From assembly GCA_033063855.1 (NCBI GenBank), contig CP093831.1, forward strand, positions 18,352,001 to 18,416,000: a stretch of 64,000 bases of DNA, read 5' to 3'. The notes below the pieces were generated by a model that had not been told where the DNA came from, searched no databases, and saw only the letters and a program-made list of their open reading frames with translations. The translations under genes were made by a program, and so were the position numbers. This document shows, piece by piece, positions 10,971-23,500 of the stretch; position 1 is the first letter of the stretch, and every line of letters begins with the position of its first letter. Origin of the DNA: Smittia aterrima. Lineage: Eukaryota; Arthropoda; Insecta; Diptera; Chironomidae.

Positions 10971-13900
10971 ATGAAAGAGAATTTGGACTAACGCGGCTAA
11001 CAAAAGACTCCTCGTCAGAGATTTTCTTACGCGAATTTCTTGGCTGTTGTGCTTAAACAGTCGTAAACCGAAATAACAAGAGTTAGCTTCTAAAGAGATT
11101 TTTTTTGATTAAATCGGAAGCCTAATAATAACGAAGCTTAAAAATACATTTTGAATCCTCAAAAGCATTTACGACCTGTGAGTTGGATTAAATTTTCAGG
11201 AAGCGAGCATGTTCTCTTTTGAAAAAAAAAAAGATTTTGTAGCTCTGAAATATTTGGAGACATTTTTTTATTTTTTCGAAATGCATCGCACGTCAAATAT
11301 CAAAGCTTTTGAGAGGAATAGGGATTGCGTGAGTTGATTCATTTGTCGAATTTCCCTCTAGAAATCAAAATCAACTTATGAACAAATTGCAGCTCTCGTC
11401 TAATTGTGATTCAGTTTCTCATGAACTGTTGATGTAGAGTTGAGTAATATGAAAACTATTTGTTCCGCTATTTGTTGACATTCTTTAGTTGTTCATTCTA
11501 ATGACCAAAAATTTTAATTTCCGAGAATTTATTGTGAGAAGTACGAAAGCTTTTCTTCTCGAATCTCGAACATTAATTCATTCATCTAAAATAAATCTTC
11601 ATCAATGTTAAGATTGTAACTTATTAGATTCCGGATTTAATCATAAATTATTGGCCAATGATTTGAAAGAAGCAACATTGACCGAAGAAATGACAAAGTT
11701 TCCAAAACATTTCAAATCCTTAGAAACATTTGGCATCATTTAAACCAATTTTCCAATCATTGATTTTCTCGAATCTGAGACGACAGAGAAAATATTTTGT
11801 TAATGGAACTATTTTGATGATGTCAACGTATTTAAAGCACGATTAAACACCATTCAAGTGTCGAGAGGAAGCGAGTCATGTTCACAAATTATCCTCACAA
11901 GATGAAAAAAGCTTTCGGTCTATTTGTGATTCTTCGAACTTGGCCGAGTGGTTTTCGTTATTCATGCGAAATGAAGCTAAGCTAATTAAATCAGCTCGCC
12001 CGATTTCTTGTTTGTTTCTGAACCTGAATAGACAAAACTATTTCGGTTTCAATCTTGAAGAAATTTCAATACAAAATAAGGAAATTTGTTTTCTATTCTC
12101 TCCGTGTTTGTTTAGACTATTTCATTCGAATAAAGTATTATCATAGACAATTTCAATGGTTTAATGAAATCAACAAAATTTGGCTTCAGTTTATGGACCA
12201 AATGAATTTTATTCTCGCGTATTTAACGACGATAACGTTTCTCATGACGATTCAAAGTTATGAGCTGTGCTATTGACGGTTCATTGTAATTAACGCTGAA
12301 CTCACTAGCGAACAATAAATTTCCCAATTAAAACGAATTTAATTGCGTTGAAATCTCCTCTCTTCCGACTCATCGGAATCGATTCATTTAAAACTTTAGT
12401 TAGCATATAGTTGATGGCTTTTGTCATTTTAATTTTTTTTTTCAAAATATTGATCAACAGGCTTTAAAATATTTGAATGAACCAGTTCTGTTTAAGAAGG
12501 ATAAAAAAAGGGTAAAGCAATTTCGACCACCACACAAAAGATGATGAATCTGCTGATTTATCATCCTTAATGTCATAAAACTCGGAATTTAGTTTAATGT
12601 AATGTTTCGACCCGTTGAGCTCCCTACAATTTAACGACCTGCTTTCAAAACGTACTGAGACTTTCCGGGAGTCAAGAAGCTTATAAAGAAGGTTTGCAAT
12701 CAATTGCCGTTTCCAGAAACTTTTGACCTTAATATCTACATGAAATGATTCGGTTGTAAATATCTTTAGAGAGATAGAACAAAATGTTGTTTGATGTTCA
12801 CAGGGAAAAACGAGAGAAGAAGAAAACTTAATCAACGAACTAACATTTACAACTGCTCAGGTCGTCCGCCTTTTGCTCTCTTCCCGTACGGAAAATGTCA
12901 TTTACATTTGCTTAAACCAAACGCTGCATAAAACTTGTGCCATAAATCATAGGACGATCTGATCTGATGTAAAACAAACCAAATATTTGCAAGCAAACGA
13001 GCGATGTGGGCAAAGTTTTAATGCTTCAAAGATAATAGGAAAGCTTTAAAGTCTATTCGAGAATATATACAAAATATTGTCTCACCGTATGGCAGCAAAG
13101 GGAATATTTTAAAGGCTTTATAACTGTCAAGTTTCTTTGAGTCTTGAAAAATCAGAGTCATCAAGTTCAAGGCTTGAACAGAATTAATTTCTTATGAGCA
13201 CTAACAAATGAAATTCCCAGAAATTCCAGCGAGGAAATCTTCATCGGAAACATCTGCCTAAGATTGCTTTTATCATCAAGCGGAATGAAGTGCTACAAAC
13301 GAGAGTGAAGCCAATGATTGATGGTGCGAAAAAGTGGTTGAGTATGATGTTAATGCAATGTTATTTCAAAGTGTTATTTCAATTTCCACGCGAGAATAGA
13401 GAGAGCTCGTTAAGCGAGAAAAAAGTGTGAATAAAGATTTTAGCAAATGTGAAATCTTCTTCTTGTTCGAACATATGACGCAGACAAGCTTTCTCAGATG
13501 AGTTGGGGTTCATTTGCATTTTAAAGCTTACACATAATCACATCCGAGGGAAATCTCGTAGGAAAGGCTTCGAAATCATTTGAATACTTTAAGTCTTAAA
13601 GCTTCTTACAAATGAGAGATTATTTGGCAAAAATTTGAGAAGAAGAAAATTACAATTGGTTAAAGCTTTTCGAGTTCACATCGACATGTATCGAAAAAAA
13701 GGCATGTATCGGATTATAAAGATTACTTAAAACCAACTTTATTTCTCGTAATCAACGATGAATTTCCAATTTTCTTATCGCCCATCGCCAGCAACGAGAG
13801 TTATTTTCGCATGAACGTGCTTTGCACGCCTTCCCTAAAAAATTCAGTCAAGCAGCAATTTTGTTCAATGAGACGAAGTGACCTATGAAAAGTTTTTATT

Positions 13901-16900
13901 AAGCGACGATTTTATGCAGGCAAAGGAATTATTTAATTTAAATCACTGGCATTCCAAGCAAATCACCGGAACAATTTTTCCGGTCGAGGCAAAAAAAAAA
14001 CGGAATACTCTAAACGTCAAAACTTCTCCTCTTCATGTAAGGCTTAAAAAATTTAATCGAGCTGCGGAGGATTATACATGTCATGTCGAGAGAGTTGAGT
14101 TTCATAAGAAATTCATTGCAAATGGAACGTTACAGAGAAGCTTAGTTATACCAAACGATCTTCCATTGGGATTTTTCATTCGTTTATTATTGAAGCTGAA
14201 TGACGATTTTCTCTCTTCTTTGTTCGTATTCGTCATTAAAGTTTATGAAAAGTTAATGCAATAAAATGTTTTGCAGCTAATGCAAAATTAATTTTTGGTG
14301 TCAAATTGTCGAGGATTAACATTAAGACTCAATTTTGTTTATTCTGCTTGTTCTAATTCAAAGGAAAAGCGACTTTACTCTTCAGCAAACTGTCGACTCT
14401 CAGTCTCAAATGTTCGAAAGCTTTTAAGTCATTCGTAGCCTTTTGATTTGTTAACACTTATGTGTTCGAGTGATTTGTTTCGAATACGATTCAACTCGAA
14501 GGAAACACAGCTAAGGCAACTCGACGATTTTCCAGCGATTTCTCCTGTGACAAATCCCACTCACTAATGCCTCCTTTAACATGATTTTTCCGGACAGAAA
14601 GCTTTTCTCAATAAAGAAAATCATGAATCGTCTGATCGTCTGGAGAATCTCTTGTAAACTGAGAACAGAAGACTGTCACGAGACGATTATATGGTGAAAT
14701 ACAAAATAGACAAAAAGAGAGCCTGGAACAACTGACAGCATTGAACTGCACATGCGCTTTATGAAGGTTTTAATATTGAGAATAGCGAATTGCAACTTAA
14801 TGCTTCTCCCAAATTATTATGTAGGAATTCAAGTTTTATAACTCCTAAAGCTTTGGACAAAGTTTTCTAAAACCGACTTGCAATTTATTGACTCCTAGAA
14901 AGATTAAATGTCTTTTAACGCACTTAAGTCTCTAATTAACTCCGAGTGATTACTTTCAATGATGTTTTATTATTAATACTCTGCGTGTTGTGGGTGGAAA
15001 ATCAACATTATAATGTTAGCAAACAACTTCAATTTTAATCACTAATAAGATTCCTCTCTCAAGCAGTACCTGACTCATTACTTGAATTCCTTTCAACGTC
15101 GTAAAAACTAATTAGATTTGATAATATCGAAATAATGCTTACGCGTGGGAAAATCACAAGAACAAATGAATTCTCGTCGCTCGAGCGAAAATAAACAATT
15201 TATGAATTCGATAAATCATCTCGTGGCTTGAGAAATTGAGAAATGCGAAAGGAGAAAAGAAATCTCCTTTCTACAAGCTCAAAATATTCCGATCAAATTT
15301 CATGATTTTGCTCTTTTCGAGCTAAAAAAAACTTTTCAGTCTTTTCCTATCTTGAAGATCTTTTAATGCATAACTGATCTTCATAATAATTTCTACTTAT
15401 AACAGAAGAAAAATGTTTTCTTTAAATTGAATTTCAGTTTAGAAAAACGTCTGGCGAAGGGTTCAGACAGGTGAACGCTTCGACTTGCATGGATTATCTA
15501 ACTTCCGATGGAAGAATTTCTATATTTCTGCTTGCGAATCATTTTTAGATGTGCGAGAAAGTTTCCACATCGTTCAGTTCAAATTTATTTAGTTAATTTA
15601 TGCAGGATAAAAACCTTGAGACTTCAAAACAATTTTATCAACATTTAGGGGACAGAAACAATAACCCGAATTTATCATAAAAGAAGAAGAATATATTTTT
15701 GTTATTAATACGCTTTATGTTCTTAGGAGAAAGTTTTGAGTCGAGAAAATATTCTTAAGTTCCGCCACTTTACTTGTTGAATGTGACAATAGAATTTCTG
15801 AACTCTTTCATCAAGTTCAAAGCTTAACCTCTTTTGAAATTTATGAGTAAAATTTAACTTCCTTGTCCATAATTTATGGATGCTCAGTTCAAAACTCTTT
15901 TCTCATGCCAAATCTTCTTTTCTTTTTTAGCCTCGAGAAGAGTTCAAAAAACATTTGAATAATTCATTGGGCACCAAACTTTATTTTCATCTCCAATTAA
16001 TCTTCGGCGTTGAACATTTTTATTCAATTAATGTCCCAAAGCACGAATCAAATTATGTTGTCGTCATTTGATTTCCTAAAGCACAAGGCACATGAGTGAG
16101 CAAACATTTCCGTAAAATTTTCGTAAAAAAAACTTTTCTTCTCGTGAATTGATTGTAGCGAGATATTTTTTTCCTTTTCTCGTATTCTGATTACATAGCT
16201 TGTTGCCAAAAAGCTTCATTTCCTGTAAAAGAAAAACGTTCATTTCTCATTCGGGAGTTCGAACAAGTTTGCGATAAGTTGCTTTCAAGATAGGTTTGGA
16301 GACATGTAAGGCACTTAAACAAGTGGATTTTCAATAAATCAAATTAAATCGCCCAAAAGTAATGTGCCGAAAACGCAAGGATTTAAGCGATTTTTCCGCT
16401 CCGCAGAATCTTTTAAAGATTGATGCTTGAACTTTATCCCTTTTTCTGCTATAAAGACAGTTCCTCGCTAAGTGCAGATTCAATCAAAAACTCGTAAAAA
16501 ATATTACTGACGAGTCGATTTGGCTCGAAGCCGATCCTAAAGTCGAGAAACTTTGTTTCCGGCTTTGCCTTCTCATGAAAAAAGCTCCAAGGGAAGTTTA
16601 AACTTTCGTTGCACAGTCACGATGATTTTATCTTCTCTGTTATGCCCATGGCGTTGAATTGTAAAAAGACGAAGGCAGAGTCAACGGAAACCCAAGCGTT
16701 TCTCATCCCTCTTTTTCTTATTTGCCTAAGTTGCCTTAAAGGAGTAAGAAGTTTCGCGAGCGTTTCATTTAACGACGAATTGATGAATGAACTTTTGTTA
16801 AAAATTTCCTCGATTCGAAAATTGTTTAATGATATAAAAAGAATCTTTTAAGCCAGAAAAATATTTATTATGGAAATTCTTGGTCTCAATTTAGCCTAAA

Positions 16901-17825
16901 GCTCTTGCAATTTTCTTTTCAAGAAAATAAATCATTTTAAGGGAAAGATTTCGTCAACAAGCTGTTCACCTTCGTCATCTTGCTATGAAAAATCGCGTCA
17001 ATTTCTCTCTATTATCTCTTGAAGAGATTACTTGTTAGGATTTACTTGAGAAATAATTTGAAATTTAAATTATTGAATCGTCAATGCTTGTACAGCTCAT
17101 TTAATGGTCGCGATGAGATTCTTAAAGGGTAGTCATCGAAATTGAAAGATCGTATCAATAAAAGTTTGTCGTTAAATGAAATGATTCATCAGAAATCAAA
17201 TCATAGACAAGTTCATCGACTGAGGTTGATTGAGTAGCTAGACGTTTGTTATTCTCAAATCGTTTGTAATTTAACCGCAGACTATGAAACGTGAATAAAC
17301 TATATCAGAGTCAATGGCAATTAAGTTTTGGTCAAATATTCTGACACTCTTCTCAATTTACTAAGTAATTATTTCGACTACAGCTCGATAGCTTCAATAA
17401 AGCAAAATCGAGTTTCCTTATCTGTTTGAAACTTTGCCAAGTTCTGGAGAAAAAAAAAGTTCAAGAACATTGTTCACTTGAAGTTCAACTTTTGTTCGTT
17501 AGCTGGCTTCAATCTTGGACGGACTCCTCGATTGCATTCTCAATTATCATAGTTCTGATTCATCTCTTTTCTAACAACCTGGGACTAGTCTAGTTTAATT
17601 TTAATTGAAATACTGTGAAAAGCAAGACTAATTTTAACTTGAGCAATTAAGTTTCGTCTGTACAATGAATTTACTTTTAGTTTCAAGTTCTGGAAAATTA
17701 GACTTTAATGTAGAATGTAGATAGTTAAACGAAAAAAAAATGGAATGTCATATTTTTAGGGTTTTGCATTTTGAAAAAAAAGCAAATTATCCCAAAAAAA
17801 TACCAGTAAACCAGTAAAGCTCAAG
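10971..17825. other. Long intergenic stretch, no gene recognised
   Basis: Nearly 7 kb of AT-rich sequence. The longest open frames (12464-12835 minus, 123 codons; 13878-14264 plus, 128 codons) show no signal peptide, domain or composition that supports coding. No RNA gene or large repeat was seen. Confidence 0.5.
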
Positions 17826-17893
17826 CCCCTGTAACCAGTCCGACGGATGAAAAACCCTACTGTAAGTTCGGTACGAGCTGCTTCTGCCACTTG
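17826..17893 (-). mobile_element. 5'-end fragment of the HINE-like element
   Basis: The reverse strand from 17893 reads CAAGTGGCAG and matches the first 68 or so bases of the element at 1376 with a few substitutions, including the TAGGGTTTTTCATCCG motif. Similarity stops at CAGGGG. As at the other copy, the base before the C is an A. No 3' hairpin end lies nearby, so the copy is truncated. Confidence 0.85.
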
Positions 17894-18985
17894 TTTCTAT
17901 AAGCTTTCATTCTTAGTCAGAAAATTCAATCAGAATTTTCCTATTTAGTTTAATTAAGTTTTTATTAAGTCATTTCAAAGTATGTTTCCGTTCGTCGAAT
18001 CGAAAATTAAAAATTATATAAAAAAAACTCAAAAATTAAAGATTATCTAAGCAAATGAAAATTAACAGAAAAACATGGCAGTGACTGAAACAAATCGATG
18101 AAATGGTATTATTTATCTTTTTTGATTCGAAGTGTTTAATTTAACTATCTTAGAGTCTCTAAGTTAAAGATACCTCGAAGAAATTCTAAGTATGCAGAAA
18201 AGTCACAAATATTCATTATTTGGATCTTTTCTTGCGCTATATCTGTGATTTCATGCTTCCAACAGTGAAATCTGTAAAAATGTCTAAACGTTTGTTCGAG
18301 AATAAAACACCTTATTTAAATATGAAAAACTAACCGATAATCCTTCTAGAGAAAACCGAAATGCTCTTTTAACTCGAAACTAAGTGGTGCGGCCAACAGT
18401 TTTGTGTAAGAACATAATCTGAAGATGAACAGAATCACTGATTGCTGAAGGCGTTTCATATATGTACGAAACATATATAGTAATTAAATTCAATTATTTA
18501 AAATCATTTATTTTTGGCTGAAATGGGATCGGAGGATTATTTTTCATTTGCCTTGAAGCTATTTGAGTATATTCAGAGCAAAGCAACAGAAAATTTGTTT
18601 TAAAGTTTGTACACATCCAAGTTTCGCCAAAAAACATTTTGAACTTCCCAAAATCTTGAAAATTCCCGCTAGGTTAAGTAACAAAATATTAAACCAAGGC
18701 AACAACCTCTGAAAAATCGGCCTTTTGAACTTCGCGAATCGCGACATCTTTATGAGGTATTTTCCTAGAAATTTTATTTTTGTTTGAAGAGTCTCTGGTT
18801 TAAAAGTTTAAAAATCTTTGTTGTACGACCGTTAAAAGTTAAAATACCCTCGAATTTGAAAAAGTTAGTTAAAGCCCACGAAAACCGTTAAAAATTTATA
18901 ATTTCAATAGAGGCTAGGAGTATATTAATTCTAAAAATATTAATTTTATTTTTAACATTATATTTCATTGTTCCCATTTTTTTTA

Positions 18986-19077
18986 TCCGATTTATATATA
19001 ATCTATAATTTGTATATAATTTATATATAATGAAAAAAGTCAAGTTATAAATTATATATAATCCGATTGGAAATCCG
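18986..19077. repeat. AT-rich repeat of TATATAAT units framed by TCCGAT
   Basis: ATTTATATATAAT-type words recur three to four times between an ATCCGATT motif at each side. Simple-sequence DNA just upstream of the LRR/BTB-like pseudogene. Confidence 0.7.
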
Positions 19078-19159
19078 ATTTCTCGCGAATTGTAATTGTC
19101 ACGTTTAGTATTTGATCGAATAAGGAGTTAATTTTGACAGTTTTTTTTTATTTCGTTAT

Positions 19160-19905
19160 GGAGATCATCCAAGACTTGGAGCTCATGAAAATGGGAAATC
19201 TAACAAAGACGGAGTTTGGTGCGAAAAATGCAAAGTTGATCATTTTCCTCGAGGTCTCATCAATCATTTTCTAAATTTAACTCGCTTAAAGATTGTATTA
19301 TCAATGAAATTCAAAGATATGATTTTAAAGCATTCGAGAGTCTAGATTATTTTTCCATTACATATTGTCAATTACCATCATTGCTAGATGACCAAAATGC
19401 TTCATCTGAACTCTTAAAACCATTGATTGGAGATGTTGCAGTGAACTTGAGAAGAAACTTAAAAATTGATGCTTAATTCTGCCCAAAAAAGAAGTATCCT
19501 TAAAATCAATTGAAGACCTGGCGAAGTTAATTGACGAAAAATGTGTCCACTAAAATAAACTGTAGACTTCAAACCAAAAATCAAAGAACTGTGGACTTCC
19601 GGAAAAACTCTTCTCAAGTTTATTTAAACGAGTGAGTTCACGAATGATTACAACGCGATGGAAAATTTCGAGATTTCTGAGAAATTTAAAGTTCAAGCCA
19701 TGAAATCGATTTACGAAGAAAATATTTGTGACTAGCTTGATGAAACGAATGGTATGGAAATTTTCTTGTTACCTCATCGATTAAATTCTCAACAACGCAA
19801 AGAAGAGGCTTTCGAAATGCTGCCTGTTACAGAAGAAATAAAAAGAAAGTTCATGGAAGATCCCTAAAAGATGAAAAAGTTTGATACGAAACGTAAAGCT
19901 CCTCT
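19160..19905 (+). pseudogene. Decayed leucine-rich-repeat/BTB-like gene copy
   Basis: Broken reading frames on the plus strand resemble one protein family in order. CEKCKVDHFPRGLINHF then NLTRLK starts a leucine-rich repeat. After a frameshift at about 19290 come INEIQRYDFKAFESLDYFSI and YCQLPSLLDD. Past stop codons, a C-terminal part (about 19640-19865) reads FEISEKFKVQAMKSIYEENIC and then EIFLLPHRLNSQQRKEEAFEM. I associate this N-terminal LRR and C-terminal BTB/BACK-like pattern with expanded gene families of nematoceran flies. At least one frameshift and several stops break it. No intron boundaries are apparent, so it may be a retrocopy or old duplicate. The family assignment is from memory of the pattern. 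Confidence 0.5.
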
Positions 19906-20565
19906 GTAACAAATTTACGTTTGAACAAATGTTTATCATGCAAACCGAGCAAATAATTTTCTCGCACCCTCGAACTTGTTTTGTAAATTAAAAACCCTTG
20001 AAGGTAAAAAGAATTAAATTTCTTCAAGAAACATTCTAAAATAGAATAAAATTAAAAAAAAAACTTTGAAATTAAAGTCAGTTCTGAAAACTTTTGCGTT
20101 ATTTTATTCAATCATTCAAAAACAAAACAAGCGACATGGCGCAGCTCAGACATATCAAATACCATTTCTTGTTTCCTTCACTTTTGTACAAAAACATACT
20201 CGAACCGGAGTTCTTCCAAATGCGAGAGTTGGCTCAACTAGGCGGGCTCTCAAGACGTTTCCTAAGCAAATTTCTTAAGTTGACTTGCATTTGTTAACTC
20301 AAATACAAAAGTTTATAGACAAAAGGGAACTTCATCTCAGATAACTAATTAACAGTCTCCAAAAAAAAAACATTTTTTTTCCTTCAAGTTTAAATAAAAA
20401 TAAATTATAGGGAAGATTTTTCCAGGGACGAGAAAAGAGCTTTGTTTCGAGATAGAGAAGAGCTTTAATCACAAAAATTTTTAATGAAAAATCACGAATT
20501 TTCAATTGTTTTTAGTATCAAATTTAGACATAGGGAGGAAGATGACAGAACATGATGGGGGGCAT
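19906..20565. other. Spacer and slingshot 3' untranslated region
   Basis: No gene recognised. TTTAAT at 20464-20469 is ATTAAA on the minus strand, about 100 nt past the slingshot stop, and is a candidate poly(A) signal. Confidence 0.45.
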
Positions 20566-23500
20566 CTACATCGTATTGTAAGCTGCAGAGGGACTTGTGT
20601 TAAGTCTCTGCTTATTAATTCCCAGCTTTGATAGCGGGTGCGTCTTTCCGTGCTGCTGAGTCTTGCGGCAGTTTCCAGCGTTCTTGACGTTAACATTTTG
20701 ATTACTCGTCATCAAGGCGTTCTTCACTGTTGGTTGCTGTGTGTTGGGTATTGGAGGACGTTTGAACTCATCGTTCTTTTGTAGAATCGTCTGATGAGTT
20801 ATCAACAGAGAGCGTGGACGTTGACGAGTGTTGGGAGATAAAATCCTCATTTTCGCTGCTCCATCATATCGATTTATGAGGGTTTTGATGTCTTCAGAGT
20901 TTCCGCTAGGAAAGCCATCGTAGGTCGTCTCTGATGAAACATCAATGTGGATAGCGATAGGCGATGATGGCAGCGATTGGCAGTTCTTATTGTTTCCACC
21001 AGTTGTCGTAGTTAAATTCCTGTTAGCCTTCGCCTCAAAATTCATCTTCAAGTTTTTCACTTTCCCAATGCTTTGTTGGTTATCGCGTTTCTTCTTGTCA
21101 GCTTCATCCGTAGTGGTCGCTGCAGGCTTTTTAAACTGTTGTCGTCTTTGTTGAAGCTTGATAGTTGTTGTTTTCAGAGTTGTGTCATTGTTTTTACTGA
21201 GGAAGCTCATGCAATAAGCTTCAGGCGCGGAAGCGGATAGCTGTTGGCTATTGTTGTTATTGTCGTTATTTATCAAAGACACGGAGTAGTTTCCCGACGT
21301 CGCTAACTTGAAAGAGCGTTGCGCTGATAAATATTCATCGCTTTTACTACGCATTTGCGAATTATTGCTGCTGATAGCAGCAGATGATACTGACGATGAT
21401 TGTTGAAGCTTGGCGAACTTTTGCGGCTGCTTCGGTGACGACGATCCTTTGCTGGTGCGGTTGGTTAGGTTGTCTATTAGTAATGATTTTTTAATATCAC
21501 ATAGAATTTTATTATTATTGTTATTGTTTTTGGCATCATTTGTTGTTGTTGGCTGATAAGATGGACCCGATGCGGATCGGACGATGGGAACTTGCTTCTC
21601 TTCGATCTTCTGTTTCGTACGCTTGACCGTCCCAGGATGCCAAGGAATCTCATCCTTTTCGTAAGGGAAGATTCCACTTTGACCCATCACAACATCTTCG
21701 GCAAGAACAACCGTTTGCTGCATTTTGTTGTCATAAGAGCCCCAAGATGAGACTCTCGATGGAACTGTGCGATTAACATCGGCTGATCCCCAGGAAGAAT
21801 TTCGAGAGGGTAGATCACCAATGATGCAAGCTGAGTCGACGCTACTCCATGAGCTTTGTCGTGACACAAACGGTTGATCAATTTTCGTAGGGTCAGTTCG
21901 ACGTTTCTCCTCACGATCAAACACTCGGTCAACTTGCTTACTAAAAGCATCATTTTCTTTCTTAATACTCGGAGATTTTGTAAGTGGTGGAGCATTCGCA
22001 AACGTGTCTTGGCTGATGATCTCAGCTGAGCATGTGTAGACTTGTGGCTGTTTGTTGACATCGCCGGGATCCCACGATTCTTTCTTCTCGTTGATCTCTT
22101 CGTCTTTGAGCTTCATTTTCTCGTGATGCTGCTCTAATTCTGAGATGATGCTTCGCACTAATGGCACGTTTGACGAGTCGTTTGCGGGTTCATTTTCGAG
22201 ATAAATGATTTGATTTTGTGAGATGGAGTAGTGCCCGTAATTACAAGGCCAACGGAGGTTTGTTGTCTCTGAGCCACTTGTGTGTTGTTCTGTGGATGCA
22301 TCGACGGTGACAAGAGTTTCAAGTGAAAGCGAAATAGGTTTCGCAAGCGATATTGCTTCACTAGTTGATTTTGAAATATCAGGGGAGCTGCTCGGGCGTT
22401 GACTGATGCGTTTAAGATAAGATGCTTCTTTCTTGCTGGATGGATATGTCGAGTTCTTGTTATGTTGCAGAGCCTGAATCAACGGAGTTGGTTCACTACC
22501 AGGCAACATTTTTCCGTCTTTGGAGTTCTCACTCTTTAAATTTGTTTCGCTTTTACTTCTTTGCAGTTTTTCTTTGTTCTTCATGGCGTCAAGGATTCCT
22601 TGGTAAGTCTCCAGTTGTGATACGAAACTTTTGTTCGGTTTGATGCAATTTCGTTTCCCTTTTACATGTTTAATGGCTTGGCCGAAATCCCAATTGTAAG
22701 CTTTCATGGCGTAAGCGATGACGACCGATGCTGATCGACTGATGCCCATTTTACAATGTACGAGAACTTTTGAGCCTTCCATTTTGGCACGGGAAATATA
22801 TTTGAACGTGTTATCCCAATGCTTGAGCAAATCCGTTTTCTCATCGTCATAGACACGAACATTACAATAATCAAACATTCCAGGAAAAAAGTTATCAATT
22901 TCACGTGTCACATTGAGAATATGTCGGACGCTAAAAGAAGAAAAAATCTTTTTAAAAATTCTACTCTAATAAATTGAATGAATCAAGCTTACCCATTCCT
23001 TTGTAATTCTTCTAAGTTACTCGCATTCCATTCAGAGCCGAGGTAAACGTGATCAAAGATCTCCGTTGGTGCGTCCATTTGGCCTAGAATCACGAGCATC
23101 TCTTCGTCAATAAACGATTTAAATTCTCCGAGATCCATGTCGAGGTGCTCTTCTAAACGTCCGCGAATATATTTTGATGTAACTTCATCGAGATCGACAG
23201 ACATCATGATTTCTTTAAGAGCTGTGCGGATGACTCTTTCGGTCTCGTCACGCTCCGTTGGTCTTTAATAAAGAACAGTTAGTGATTCATGCACATAAGA
23301 GCTTTTTCAATTAGAGACTTACTTATTTCTTACTGATCCTGGTGACGGTGGGCGACGACTTTCAATAGAATCCATCGCATGCCACTCATTAAGACACGAG
23401 CGATCTGATTCGATGCGATTCTCATAATACTGAACCCAGTCGTGCGATGGACCGCCGGCGAAAAAATTGTGTTCTTGGGATTTGGATGAGATCTTGTAGA

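Noticed and set aside
12464..12835. 123-codon minus-strand frame
   Set aside because: No signal, domain or promoter; composition looks like random AT-rich DNA.
13878..14264. 128-codon plus-strand frame
   Set aside because: No recognised motif and isolated from any gene; length is within chance expectation for 64 kb.
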